From the NCBI GenBank assembly GCA_900315755.1, contig ONAI01000004.1:1-49080 (forward strand): a stretch of 49,080 nucleotides of DNA, written 5' to 3'. How positions within the stretch are numbered: the first letter of the stretch is position 1; each line of letters begins with the position of its first letter. Made by a program: the position numbers and the translations under genes. The notes under the pieces are model-generated. The model searched no databases, was not told where the DNA came from, and saw only the letters and a program-made list of their open reading frames with translations. Source of the stretch: an uncultured Ruminococcus sp. (GTDB taxonomy: Bacteria; Bacillota; Clostridia; Oscillospirales; Ruminococcaceae). Positions 23,855 through 32,807 of this stretch are shown piece after piece.

Positions 23855-26481
23855 TATTCATTATCCTGATCCTCTGGATCAGCCTCAATGACTACTTCGT
23901 TCTTTTCCTCAATAGCAGCTTCCTCTTCGGCAGCCTTTGCCTGTTCCTCGGTGAGCTGTTCAACCTTTTCGGTCTCGGCATTATCATCATGCTCGGCTCT
24001 TGTGAACGCTACTACCTGTGCGCCCTCATTTACCTTCATAACACGAACACCCTTTGCTATACGTCCCATAACACGTACATCGCTTGCAAGTATTCTTATG
24101 ATGATACCATCGCTTGATACAAGAATAACGTCATCGGTTTCGTCTACTATCTTGATTCCGCAGACATGACCTCTTACATTATCTACCTTATAGTTTGTAA
24201 GACCGAATCCGCCTCTGTTCTGGATACGATAGCTTTCAAGATCAGTACGCTTACCGTAGCCGTTTTCGGTAACTGTGAGAAGAGTTGCACCATCGCGGAC
24301 TCTTGCCATTCCAACAACATAATCTCCTTCGCGGAGTTTGATAGCTCTTACGCCGTGAGCTGAACGTGAAAGCGCACGTATCTTCTCTTCCTCAAGACGT
24401 ATTGCCATACCGTTTCTTGTAGCAACAAACAGCTGAGCCTGACCTTCTGTCATACGAACGCCTGCGATCTCATCTCCTTCATCAAGACCAATAGCAATAA
24501 GACCGTTCTTGCGGACATTCTTATACATTGAAAGATTAGTTCTCTTGATCTTGCCGTTCTTTGTAGCCATTGTGATGAACTTCTCATCACTGAAATCGGT
24601 AGTCTTAATCATAGCGGCTATCTTTTCACCTTCTGTGAGAGGAAGCAGATTTATAAGATTAAAGCCTCTTGAAGCCTTTGAACCATCCGGTATCTCATAA
24701 CATTTCAGCTTATACATAATACCCTTGTTCGAGATGAACAGAATATTGTCGTGAGAGCCGCAGATGAACATTTCTTCAACGAAGTCCTCTTCACGCTGCT
24801 TCATACCGGTAATACCTCTGCCGCCGCGGTGCTGAGTCTTGTATTCTGTAAGCGGCATACGCTTGATATAACCGTTATTTGTGAGAGTTACAACACATTC
24901 CTCATACGGGATGAGGTCTTCGATGTCCACCTCACCGCTGACATTTTCGATGTCAGTACGGCGCGGATCACTGAACTTCTTGCGAATAGCATTGAGATCG
25001 TTCATGATGATCTCATATACTCTGTTCACATCAGCGAGAATGTCCTCATAATCTGAGATCTTAGTGAGAAGTCCGTAGAGTTCATCGGTTATTTTCTGTC
25101 TTTCGAGACCTGTGAGCTGTCCGAGACGCATCTGAACGATAGCCTCAGCCTGTTCCTCAGAGAGACCTGTCTGATCCTCAACGTGAAGACCTGTAAGATC
25201 GTACTGAGCGCGGTCAAGAAGTGCAGACATATCTACATCCTTGAAGCGTTCTATCATTTTAACTTTAGCTTCCTGAACAGTTGCGCTTGCACGGATTATT
25301 GCGATAACTTCGTCAATATAGTCAGCAGCAAGCACGAAGCCCTGTAAAATGTGTGCGCGTTCGAGAGCCTTTTTGAGGTCGAAACGTGTTCTTCTCTGGA
25401 TGACCTCGACCTGAAAATCAAGGTAATCCCTGAGCATCTGTTTGAGTGTAAGTATCTTAGGCTCACTGTTTACGAGGGCAAGCATAATGATTCCGACTGT
25501 ATCCTGAAGCTGAGTGAGTGCAAAAAGTTTATTGAGGACTATCTCAGGAATAGCATCCTTTTTCAGCTCGATAACAACTCTCATACCGTCCTTGTCGGAC
25601 TCATCGCGGAGATCGTAGATACCGTCTATCTTCTTATCGCGGACAAGCTGTATAATGCTCTTGAGCAGACGCTCTTTCCTGAGCATATAAGGTATCTCAT
25701 CAACAATGATACAGTTTCTGCCCTTTATCTCCTCAAAATGAGTACGGCTGCGGAGTATTATCTTACCCTTGCCGGTAGCATAGGCTGCACGTATACCTGC
25801 TCTGCCCATGATGATACCGCCGGTAGGAAAGTCAGGTCCTTGTATATGTTCCATGAGCTGTTCAAGTGAGCATTCGGGATCATCTATGAGAAGCTGAAGA
25901 GCATCTATGACCTCGCCGAGATTATGCGGAGGTATATTTGTAGCCATACCAACAGCGATTCCGACAGAACCATTTACAAGAAGATTAGGAAAACGTGAAG
26001 GAAGAACCGATGGCTCTTTGAGACGATCATCATAGTTCGTAGTGAAATCAACAGTGTCCTTGTTGATGTCGGTAAGCATTTCAAGTGTAAGCTTAGCCAT
26101 TTTAGCTTCAGTATAACGGTAAGCGGCAGGACCGTCGCCGTCGATAGAACCGAAGTTTCCGTGGCCATCCACAAGCGGATATCTCATAGAGAAATCCTGT
26201 GCAAGTCTTACAAGAGCATCATAAACGGAAGCATCACCGTGCGGATGATAACGTCCGAGAACTGCACCGACTGTATCCGCACATTTACGGTAGGGTTTTT
26301 CAGGAGTTAGTCCGTTTTCATGGAGCGTATACAGAATACGTCTGTGAACAGGCTTTAATCCGTCCCTTACATCCGGAAGTGCTCTCGATACAATTACCGA
26401 CATCGCATAGTTGAGCATTGAATTTTTCATCTCATCTACAAGCTCGGTATTTATTATCTTTGAATTATCCTGATATAACAA
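23854..26481 (-). CDS. gyrA: DNA gyrase subunit A
   Basis: An 875-residue type II topoisomerase subunit that breaks and rejoins DNA and, with GyrB, introduces negative supercoils. It starts with TTG at 26481, with GGAGGT about 8 bases upstream; the next internal Met would delete conserved N-terminus. The catalytic tyrosine is Tyr123 in AAYRYTEAK. The quinolone-region motif is HPHGDASVYDALVRLAQ, with Ala84 where E. coli has Ser83. The C-terminal wrapping domain contains the GyrA box as QHRGGRG near residue 560. The tail is Glu/Asp/Ala-rich, about 45 residues. It is separated from gyrB by a ycxB-like gene. Confidence 0.98.
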   Translation of the reverse strand: MLYQDNSKIINTELVDEMKNSMLNYAMSVIVSRALPDVRDGLKPVHRRILYTLHENGLTPEKPYRKCADTVGAVLGRYHPHGDASVYDALVRLAQDFSMRYPLVDGHGNFGSIDGDGPAAYRYTEAKMAKLTLEMLTDINKDTVDFTTNYDDRLKEPSVLPSRFPNLLVNGSVGIAVGMATNIPPHNLGEVIDALQLLIDDPECSLEQLMEHIQGPDFPTGGIIMGRAGIRAAYATGKGKIILRSRTHFEEIKGRNCIIVDEIPYMLRKERLLKSIIQLVRDKKIDGIYDLRDESDKDGMRVVIELKKDAIPEIVLNKLFALTQLQDTVGIIMLALVNSEPKILTLKQMLRDYLDFQVEVIQRRTRFDLKKALERAHILQGFVLAADYIDEVIAIIRASATVQEAKVKMIERFKDVDMSALLDRAQYDLTGLHVEDQTGLSEEQAEAIVQMRLGQLTGLERQKITDELYGLLTKISDYEDILADVNRVYEIIMNDLNAIRKKFSDPRRTDIENVSGEVDIEDLIPYEECVVTLTNNGYIKRMPLTEYKTQHRGGRGITGMKQREEDFVEEMFICGSHDNILFISNKGIMYKLKCYEIPDGSKASRGFNLINLLPLTEGEKIAAMIKTTDFSDEKFITMATKNGKIKRTNLSMYKNVRKNGLIAIGLDEGDEIAGVRMTEGQAQLFVATRNGMAIRLEEEKIRALSRSAHGVRAIKLREGDYVVGMARVRDGATLLTVTENGYGKRTDLESYRIQNRGGFGLTNYKVDNVRGHVCGIKIVDETDDVILVSSDGIIIRILASDVRVMGRIAKGVRVMKVNEGAQVVAFTRAEHDDNAETEKVEQLTEEQAKAAEEEAAIEEKNEVVIEADPEDQDNE

Positions 26482-26550
26482 AATTTTTACCTCCTGTTAA
26501 GAGTTTGAATTTATATTTATGTTACAAGTCTGACTATAAATACAGGATCA

Positions 26551-27114
26551 TCATACCTTCTCTGTTTCTCTGACTATTTCGAGTTCTGCCTCGGAAAAAC
26601 CTTCTTTCGGCAGAATATAGAACATTTTTTTGCCTTCCATAAGAAGGAAGAACCTATCATATTCAAGCAGTTTATAGTCCTGATCGAGTTTTATCACTGA
26701 TTTCTCCGGCAGAGGTTCAAACTCTTCCGGAATATCGGCAGTATCCTCATCTTCAGTATCATTTTCCGGTTCAGGCTCTGAAACAGTAGTAATGTCGATA
26801 TGATCTTCAGCAATGCCTATTTTGTAGGTAGGTTCGCCAAGAGCCTTCATGGTCTCGGATATATTCTGGAATATCCTGTGAGGATTGTACCATTCTCTGA
26901 AAGCAAAAGCAATACATACCATTATCAGCAGATAAACAAGCCTGTTATCAGGAGATTTTACCGCTGCATACACAAAATCCGCAGCAAGAAAGAGAAACAG
27001 TACCGAAAAAATGATGCTCTTCGGCTTTACAAATTTTTTCTGGTATGCCTTATAAGCCTCCTTGAAGGTCTCATGCGGCACACGGTATTCTTTTTCGAGT
27101 TTATAATTATCCAT
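26551..27114 (-). CDS. YcxB-like membrane protein
   Basis: A 187-residue protein with two membrane segments (about residues 34-52 and 58-76). A cytoplasmic region follows with an acidic insertion (PEPENDTEDEDTADIPEEFEP) and a C-terminal 'DRFFLLMEGKKMFYILPKEGFSEAE' block typical of the YcxB-like family, whose function is unknown. It lies 3 bp after the gyrB stop, and gyrA begins 69 bp further on. It is therefore inserted between the two gyrase genes, presumably co-transcribed with gyrB. Confidence 0.65.
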   Translation of the reverse strand: MDNYKLEKEYRVPHETFKEAYKAYQKKFVKPKSIIFSVLFLFLAADFVYAAVKSPDNRLVYLLIMVCIAFAFREWYNPHRIFQNISETMKALGEPTYKIGIAEDHIDITTVSEPEPENDTEDEDTADIPEEFEPLPEKSVIKLDQDYKLLEYDRFFLLMEGKKMFYILPKEGFSEAELEIVRETEKV

Positions 27115-27117
27115 ATA

Positions 27118-29085
27118 TCAAATATCAAGATCCTGTGCAAATTTAGCGTTTTCTTCAATGAAAAGACGGCGTGGCTCTACCTTATCTCCCATGAGTATCG
27201 AGAATACCTCATCAGCTTTGAAAGCGTCCTCCATACCGATCTTTACAATTGTACGTCTTTCCGGATCCATAGTAGTCTCCCAGAGCTGTTCAGGGTCCAT
27301 TTCACCAAGACCTTTATAGCGCTGAACTTCAACGTCTTTATACTTGCCTTCCTCTGAGAGTTCAGCTATATAGCGGTCTCTTTCCTCATCCGAGAAAGCA
27401 TAGCGCACTTTTTTCTTGCGCTCAACTCTGAAAAGAGGCGGCTGAGCAATATATACATTGCCGTTTGCTATGAGAGGTCTCATATAGCGGAAGAAGAATG
27501 TAAGAAGAAGAGTTCTGATATGCATACCGTCAACATCGGCATCCGCCATGATGATTACTTTTCCGTAGCGAAGCTTTTCAATATCGAAATCCTCACCGAT
27601 ACCTGTACCGAGAGCGGTAACAACAGGTTCGAGCTTATCATTGCCGTAGATACGGTCTATACGTGCCTTTTCAACATTGAGCATCTTGCCCCAGAGAGGA
27701 AGGATAGCCTGATAGCGGCGGTCACGTCCCTGTTTTGCAGAACCGCCCGCAGAATCTCCCTCGACGATATAAACTTCTGTATAGCGATTATCGCGCTCTG
27801 CACAGTCAGCAAGCTTTTCCGGCATTGAGTTATTTCCGAAAGCATTTTTCTTACGCTCGGCTTCTCTTGCACGTTTAGCAGCTTCTCTTGCTCTGTAAGC
27901 AGATAGACATTTTTCAAATATAAGATTTGCTGTATCAGGATTTTCCTCAAGGTAATTCATGAGTTTCTCTGTAACAAGATTCTCTACAAAAGGCTGTACT
28001 TCAGGATTTCCGAGACGTCCCTTTGTCTGACCTTCAAATTCACATTCAGTAAGCTTTACCGATATTATCGCAGTAAGACCTTCAAGAACATCGTCCTTTT
28101 TAAGGCTCTCAATTTCCTTTTTAGGAGAGTCTTTACCTTTCTTTGAGCTTTCCTTTTCCTTGAACTTTCCGAATTTTTTTCCGTATTCGTTTATTACTTT
28201 GAGGAGAGCCTTTTTGAAGCCGTTCTCATGAGAACCGCCGTCCTTGGTATGGATATTATTTGCAAATGAAAGTATTATCGGGTTATAGCTGTCGTTGTAC
28301 TGAAGTGCTATCTCAGCGAAGGAATCGCCCTGCATACCGGAAACATAGATAACATCGCCGCTGAGTGATTCAAGGCCTCTTGTCTTATGGATATGCTCAA
28401 CAAACTGTCTGATACCGCCCTCATAGTGGAGTGTTTCACTGATGATTTCGTCCTTGTTTCGCTTATCCGAGAATACTATCTTGATACCGGCATTGAGGAA
28501 TGCCTGTTCACGGAGTCTCTTGAGAAGAACTTCATAGTCATAGACAGTGCTTTCAAAGATTTCGGAGTCTGCCTTGAACATTACAGAAGTACCGGTTTCG
28601 GTAGTTTTACCTATTTTCTTGAGCTGTTCGTCGTAGTGACCACGCTCAAAACGCTGGAACCACACATTTTCGCCGTCCTTAACCGTGAGTTCAAGCCATT
28701 CCGACAGTGCATTTACAACAGAGGCACCAACGCCGTGGAGACCGCCTGATACCTTGTATCCGCCGCCTCCGAATTTACCGCCTGCATGAAGTATCGTATA
28801 AACAACTGTTGCTGCCGAGATACCCTCCTTAGGATGGATTCCGACAGGGATACCGCGTCCGTTATCAGATACACGGATAACATCGCCTTCAAGTATCTCA
28901 ACTGTAATTTCAGTACAGTATCCGGCAAGAGCCTCGTCTATTGAGTTATCAACAATCTCGTAAACAAGATGATGCAGACCTCCGGGACCTGTCGAACCTA
29001 TGTACATACCCGGTCTTTTGCGGACCGCTTCAAGTCCTTCCAAGACTTGTATGTCGTTTTCGTCGTAATTATTCTGCTGACTCAT
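27118..29085 (-). CDS. gyrB: DNA gyrase subunit B
   Basis: A 655-residue ATPase subunit of gyrase. The start at 29085 (MSQQNNYDEN) has GGAGG 5 bases upstream; an earlier TTG overlaps that site. The GHKL ATPase motifs are IVDNSIDEAL (Glu/Asn), SDNGRGIPVGIHP and GGLHGVGASVVNALS. The TOPRIM motifs are EGDSAGGSAKQGRDRRYQAILPLWGK and DADVDGMHIRTLLLTFF. The C-terminus ends in the usual RRLFIEENA. A Lys/Ser/Glu-rich insertion (KEKESSKKGKDSPKKEIES, encoded near 28095-28190) in the transducer domain is longer than in common relatives. Confidence 0.98.
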   Translation of the reverse strand: MSQQNNYDENDIQVLEGLEAVRKRPGMYIGSTGPGGLHHLVYEIVDNSIDEALAGYCTEITVEILEGDVIRVSDNGRGIPVGIHPKEGISAATVVYTILHAGGKFGGGGYKVSGGLHGVGASVVNALSEWLELTVKDGENVWFQRFERGHYDEQLKKIGKTTETGTSVMFKADSEIFESTVYDYEVLLKRLREQAFLNAGIKIVFSDKRNKDEIISETLHYEGGIRQFVEHIHKTRGLESLSGDVIYVSGMQGDSFAEIALQYNDSYNPIILSFANNIHTKDGGSHENGFKKALLKVINEYGKKFGKFKEKESSKKGKDSPKKEIESLKKDDVLEGLTAIISVKLTECEFEGQTKGRLGNPEVQPFVENLVTEKLMNYLEENPDTANLIFEKCLSAYRAREAAKRAREAERKKNAFGNNSMPEKLADCAERDNRYTEVYIVEGDSAGGSAKQGRDRRYQAILPLWGKMLNVEKARIDRIYGNDKLEPVVTALGTGIGEDFDIEKLRYGKVIIMADADVDGMHIRTLLLTFFFRYMRPLIANGNVYIAQPPLFRVERKKKVRYAFSDEERDRYIAELSEEGKYKDVEVQRYKGLGEMDPEQLWETTMDPERRTIVKIGMEDAFKADEVFSILMGDKVEPRRLFIEENAKFAQDLDI

Positions 29086-29147
29086 ATTTACCTCCAAAGG
29101 TTATTTCAATTCATAATACATAATGCAAAATCAATATTATATCAAGC

Positions 29148-29159
29148 GTAATTACGCAT
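29148..29159. promoter_or_regulatory. palindrome upstream of gyrB
   Basis: GCGTAATTACGC, a perfect 12-bp palindrome in the 79-bp gap before gyrB, next to a TATAAT on the minus strand (ATTATA near 29136-29141). A possible operator; the protein is unknown. Confidence 0.35.
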
Positions 29160-29164
29160 TATTA

Positions 29165-29425
29165 TCAATATCCGCCGCCGGAATTTATTCTCTTGCGGAG
29201 CGTTGAAGCCGAAAGCTGTGAAATATACACCATTTCAATGCCGTTTTTCATGGCTATTATGAAACTTTTCGGCATTTCATAGGTGGTATAGACGCAGTGA
29301 TGCTCTTTCTCAGCACGGTCGAGCAATATCTTGGTACACTTTTCAACAGTTGTATTTTCAATGTCGAAAACTCCGATAATATTCTTCATCTCAACCGAAT
29401 AGTTATTGCCAATATGAAGATACAT
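29165..29425 (-). CDS. remB: extracellular matrix/DNA-binding regulator RemB (DUF370)
   Basis: An 86-residue protein matching the DUF370/Rem family (MYLHIGNNYSVEMKNIIGVFDIENTT...). In Bacillus subtilis yaaB/remB sits at the same place between recF and gyrB and affects biofilm matrix gene expression. The start directly follows the recF stop codon, with AGGAG inside the recF end, so translation is coupled. The name rests on family resemblance and position. Confidence 0.85.
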   Translation of the reverse strand: MYLHIGNNYSVEMKNIIGVFDIENTTVEKCTKILLDRAEKEHHCVYTTYEMPKSFIIAMKNGIEMVYISQLSASTLRKRINSGGGY

Positions 29426-30550
29426 TCAAATCTCCTCCGTTATCCTGCCTTCTCTTATACGCAGTATCTTTCCCTTTATTTCGGGAAGAAGCGCACTTTC
29501 GTTCGGAGTTGTCAGAAATACCTGCATATCCTTGATTATATCAAATACGAATCTCTGACGGGTTTCATCGAGCTCTCCCATAACATCGTCAAGGAAGATA
29601 ACAGGTGCATCCTTTGATTTTTTCATGAATATTTCAGCCTGTGCAAGCTTCATTACAAGTGCCGCACTTTTAACCTGTCCCTGAGAGCCGAAATCTCTCG
29701 CACTTACGCCATTTATTCTTACTATTATCTCATCTCTGTTTACTCCCGCATGAGTTGAGCCTGTTCTGATGTCATATTCTGATGTCTCACACAGTTTGCG
29801 GTAATATTGCTCATAGGCTTCATCATTGCAGGGAGCATCAAAATCCTCGTTATGGAAAACGTTTGATCTGTATTCAAGTTCAAGCTCTTCGCTGCCGCCT
29901 GAAATTATCTTATAAAGTCTGCCGCATATTTCATTAATTTTTGAGACATACTCATTTCTCATATATGAGATTACAGTACCTTCATGAGCAGCTTGTCTGT
30001 CCCATATTTCGAGGATATTTGCAGGTGAACTGCCCTGCATTATCTCTTTCAGCAGAGCATTCCTCTGGTTCATTATAGCATTATGCTTCATGATATGGAC
30101 CACAAACATCGGATTCAACTGTGAAGCTGCCATATCAATGAAATTTCGTCTTTTTTCCGGTGATCCCTTGATTATCTCAACATCATCCGGAATAAATGCG
30201 ATACACTTGAAAACGTCGAATAATGCTCTTGTGCCCTTCTGTTTAACGCCGTTGAGGTGTATGACCTTGGGTGAAGAGGCACTTCTGGTCATTTCATAGC
30301 TGATTTTCTGCTCGCGGACGCTGTCCTGAAGTTTTATCTTTGAAGTCATCTTGTTTCCGCTCAGACAAACATAGTCTTTTTCCTTTGAACCGCGGAAACT
30401 CCGGCATCCGGAAAGAATCCACATGGCTTCGAGAAGATTTGTTTTTCCCTGAGCATTCTGTCCGACTATGATATTATACTTTGGATCAGGGGCAAACGAA
30501 ATACCGCTGAGATTTCTGAACCCGTCTATCTCGGCATAAGTGACTATCAC
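29426..30550 (-). CDS. recF: DNA replication and repair protein RecF
   Basis: A 374-residue SMC-like ATPase that helps load RecA at gapped DNA. Walker A is [13 protein letters not shown] near residue 31. The signature region is '[19 protein letters not shown]' near 294, and Walker B is '[15 protein letters not shown]' near 323. It starts with GTG at 30550, overlapping the yaaA stop as GTGA, with normal N-terminal family sequence immediately after. The length is typical. Confidence 0.96.
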   Translation of the reverse strand: MIVTYAEIDGFRNLSGISFAPDPKYNIIVGQNAQGKTNLLEAMWILSGCRSFRGSKEKDYVCLSGNKMTSKIKLQDSVREQKISYEMTRSASSPKVIHLNGVKQKGTRALFDVFKCIAFIPDDVEIIKGSPEKRRNFIDMAASQLNPMFVVHIMKHNAIMNQRNALLKEIMQGSSPANILEIWDRQAAHEGTVISYMRNEYVSKINEICGRLYKIISGGSEELELEYRSNVFHNEDFDAPCNDEAYEQYYRKLCETSEYDIRTGSTHAGVNRDEIIVRINGVSARDFGSQGQVKSAALVMKLAQAEIFMKKSKDAPVIFLDDVMGELDETRQRFVFDIIKDMQVFLTTPNESALLPEIKGKILRIREGRITEEI

Positions 30551-30759
30551 TCTACTTCAACCTCGTTATCTCCGAGAGTTACTTTATCTCCGGGATGTAT
30601 TTTCTTTCCCCGCATGGTACATACCTCGCCGTTTACGAGTACCTCACCGTTCTGGATAAGAGTTTTGGCTTCTCCTCCCGAACCTACCATTGATGAAAAT
30701 TTGAGCAGAGCATCAAGTTTAATGAATTCTGTTGTTATTTTTATTTTATTAATGCTCAT
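30547..30759 (-). CDS. yaaA: S4-domain RNA-binding protein YaaA
   Basis: A 70-residue S4-like protein ([34 protein letters not shown]) corresponding to B. subtilis YaaA/RlbA, encoded between dnaN and recF. The start at 30759 is set by GAGGT upstream; a TTG two codons earlier is less likely. The RNA partner is unknown, though a ribosome-related role has been proposed. It is coupled to recF. Confidence 0.88.
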   Translation of the reverse strand: MSINKIKITTEFIKLDALLKFSSMVGSGGEAKTLIQNGEVLVNGEVCTMRGKKIHPGDKVTLGDNEVEVE

Positions 30760-30765
30760 ATTCAA

Positions 30766-31215
30766 CTACCTCTTATAGCTTTGTTTTTTTAGATTTTTCC
30801 GTTCAACTATATCATAATAGCTCGTTCTTGCATATTTATACTTGAAATCTCTGTTCAATGAAGCTGCATACTCATAGTAATATGGGTTTTCACAGCAGTA
30901 TTCATAAGCGAACTTAACGCTCTTCCTGACCTTTCTTGCAATAGTTTTTTCAGCTATTTTACGTCCTATATACTTTGAAGCAAGCATAAGTATCATTGAA
31001 GAAACTATCAGTATTATCTCAAGCTTTATCCAGTCTCTGTTCACCTTGTATCTGAAACTGAATATTTCAAGATCTATTTTTTTCGGAATGAACTTTGCGA
31101 TTATCAAGCCGATCCCTATAACTGCCGCAGCTATTGCTGATAATGAAGCTAATACTCCGGTAGTCCACGAAAAAAACGATGCAGCTTTTGCATGGGGATA
31201 TGTTCTGTATATCAT
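30766..31215 (-). CDS. two-helix membrane protein of unknown function
   Basis: A 149-residue protein between dnaN and yaaA. It has two hydrophobic segments (about residues 15-42 and 62-84) separated by a basic loop, and a long Tyr/Lys/Arg-rich cytoplasmic tail (for example YEYCCENPYYYEYAASLNRDF). GGGAG precedes the ATG, and its end contains the yaaA ribosome site. No family was recognised. It is an insertion into the otherwise standard dnaN-yaaA-recF order. Confidence 0.6.
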   Translation of the reverse strand: MIYRTYPHAKAASFFSWTTGVLASLSAIAAAVIGIGLIIAKFIPKKIDLEIFSFRYKVNRDWIKLEIILIVSSMILMLASKYIGRKIAEKTIARKVRKSVKFAYEYCCENPYYYEYAASLNRDFKYKYARTSYYDIVERKNLKKQSYKR

Positions 31216-31247
31216 TCAGCCCACTCCCTTCATAAGTGGTTATATGT

Positions 31248-32351
31248 TCAGTTTTTAAGCTGGATAGGCATTATGAGGAATATGAAGCTTTCACCTTCAA
31301 GCGGAAGCATTTCTATTACCTTCATTGCTCCGTTAAAGCGTATTTTTACCATATCACCTTCAGCTGCTTTAAGTGCCTCGAACATAAGACGGTTATTGAA
31401 GCCTATTGTTACTGTTTCTCCCGAAACATCGGCAGATATAACGTCATTTATCTTACCTATCGCGGTCTTGCAGTTAAGCTTCATTACTCCGTTGCCGATC
31501 TCACAGCGTATAGGCGACTTGTTCTTATCGTCTATAAGGAGCGAACATCTTTCAAGAGAGGTCGCAAAATCCTTCTTGTTTATGATTACTTCTGTCTTGA
31601 AGCTGCTTGGTATACTGAGTTTATAGTTATGGAAAGCACCTTCAAGAAGTCTTGAGATGAGAAAAACATTCTCAAGCTCAAATATTATATGTCTGTCATT
31701 AGTGAAGATCTTGCAATACTTATCCTCATCGTCTTTTATGAGTGAAGAAAGTTCAAGCAAAGTTTTCTTAGGAACTACAAAATGATAATTTTCATTGCAG
31801 TCTGTCATTTCGTTTCTTATTGCAAGACGGAAACCATCTATTGCAACGAGATTAAAGCTTCCGTTTTCAATATCGAAGAGCTCTCCGGTGAGTACAGGTT
31901 TGCTTTCGTTTATAGAAGCAGCATAGCTTGTCTGATTTATCATAGAACGGAGAACTGTCTGTTTGATACTGAATGATCTTTCAGAATCTACCTTTGGAAG
32001 CTCAGGGAATTCCTCAGCAGACATTGCTGAGAAGCTGCATTCTGTTGCATTGCTTGAAATATTTATGATAAGGTCATCGCTTATATTGAATGTTATATCG
32101 CTGCCGGACATACGTCTTGTGAACTCGCTGAAAAGTCTTGCGCTTACCACGAATTCACCTGTTCCTTCAGTTTCAGCTTTAATTGAAGTACGAACTCCCA
32201 TTTCAAGATTATAGGCTGTAAGCTCTACGCTTCCTTCATTGAGTTTTACCTTAACGCCTTCAAGTGCCGGTATAGTGGATTTAGGTGAAACTGCTTTTGA
32301 AACATATCCGATAGCTTCACTGAGTTCGTCTTTACTGCAAATGAATTTCAT
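31248..32351 (-). CDS. dnaN: DNA polymerase III sliding clamp (beta subunit)
   Basis: A 367-residue ring-forming clamp that tethers the replicative polymerase to DNA. The start MKFICSKDELSEAIGYVSKAVS has GGAGGT 9 bases upstream; an 11-codon longer frame precedes that site. Three clamp domains of about 120 residues are recognisable, with EFPELPKVDSERSF and AIDGFRLAIRNE in the middle region and 'IEMLPLEGESFIFLIMPIQL' at the end (the usual C-terminal MPIRL-like hydrophobic-pocket strand). It lies downstream of dnaA across a 456-bp gap. Confidence 0.97.
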   Translation of the reverse strand: MKFICSKDELSEAIGYVSKAVSPKSTIPALEGVKVKLNEGSVELTAYNLEMGVRTSIKAETEGTGEFVVSARLFSEFTRRMSGSDITFNISDDLIINISSNATECSFSAMSAEEFPELPKVDSERSFSIKQTVLRSMINQTSYAASINESKPVLTGELFDIENGSFNLVAIDGFRLAIRNEMTDCNENYHFVVPKKTLLELSSLIKDDEDKYCKIFTNDRHIIFELENVFLISRLLEGAFHNYKLSIPSSFKTEVIINKKDFATSLERCSLLIDDKNKSPIRCEIGNGVMKLNCKTAIGKINDVISADVSGETVTIGFNNRLMFEALKAAEGDMVKIRFNGAMKVIEMLPLEGESFIFLIMPIQLKN

Positions 32352-32807
32352 TATAAAATTACCTCCGGTGATAGGTGAAGCCATCCGGCTTCTGAAAAAG
32401 ATGTGTTATGCCAGAATAAATTATAGTAATATATAAATAAATATATTGTTGTTGTTATAGGGGCGGTGGAAAAGTTGAGACAGGCTTTATATGGCTATAT
32501 ATTGTTTCAAACTCGTCCACAAGGGTATGTTGCCGGATCTTTGAAAAATGTAGGAAACTTTTTGATGTGACCTGTTTTCTGTTGAATAGGTTAAACCGTG
32601 TTAAGCAGAAGTTGAGATTTATGTTGAATTATGTATGGCAATTATGAGATCGTTTTTTCTGATCCGGAAAATGTTAGTGTTGAAAATTAAAAAATGTGGA
32701 AAGTAAAAATTCACATGGAAATAATTCTTCGTAAATAGAAGATCTGTATTCAAAATTACTTTAAACACATTGTTGAAAACTGTGTTGATTGAGCGAGTTT
32801 TCAACAA
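32352..32807. other. dnaA-dnaN intergenic region, probable oriC segment
   Basis: A 456-bp non-coding gap. Near dnaN lies a very AT-rich stretch (32416-32458), a candidate DNA unwinding element. DnaA-box-like sites are GGTGGAAAA 32465-32473 and TGTGGAAAG 32695-32703. An inverted pair of the variant box sits beside the dnaA stop: TGTTGAAAACT 32771-32781 and AGTTTTCAACA 32796-32806. The + strand is visibly G-rich relative to C from 32.46 to 32.70 kb. The layout parallels the downstream half of the bipartite B. subtilis oriC. A 62-codon minus-strand frame here has no ribosome site. Confidence 0.65.

Noticed and set aside
25351-25869. 172-codon frame antisense to gyrA
   Set aside because: It is fully inside gyrA and contains no recognisable domain; a codon-bias artefact.
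32619-32807. 62-codon minus-strand frame downstream of dnaA
   Set aside because: It overlaps the variant DnaA boxes, has no ribosome site, and its composition is that of AT-rich non-coding DNA.
32758-32807. dnaA terminator from the TTGTTGAAAACT inverted repeat
   Set aside because: The stem is real but there is no following T-run on the minus strand; paired variant DnaA boxes are the better reading.
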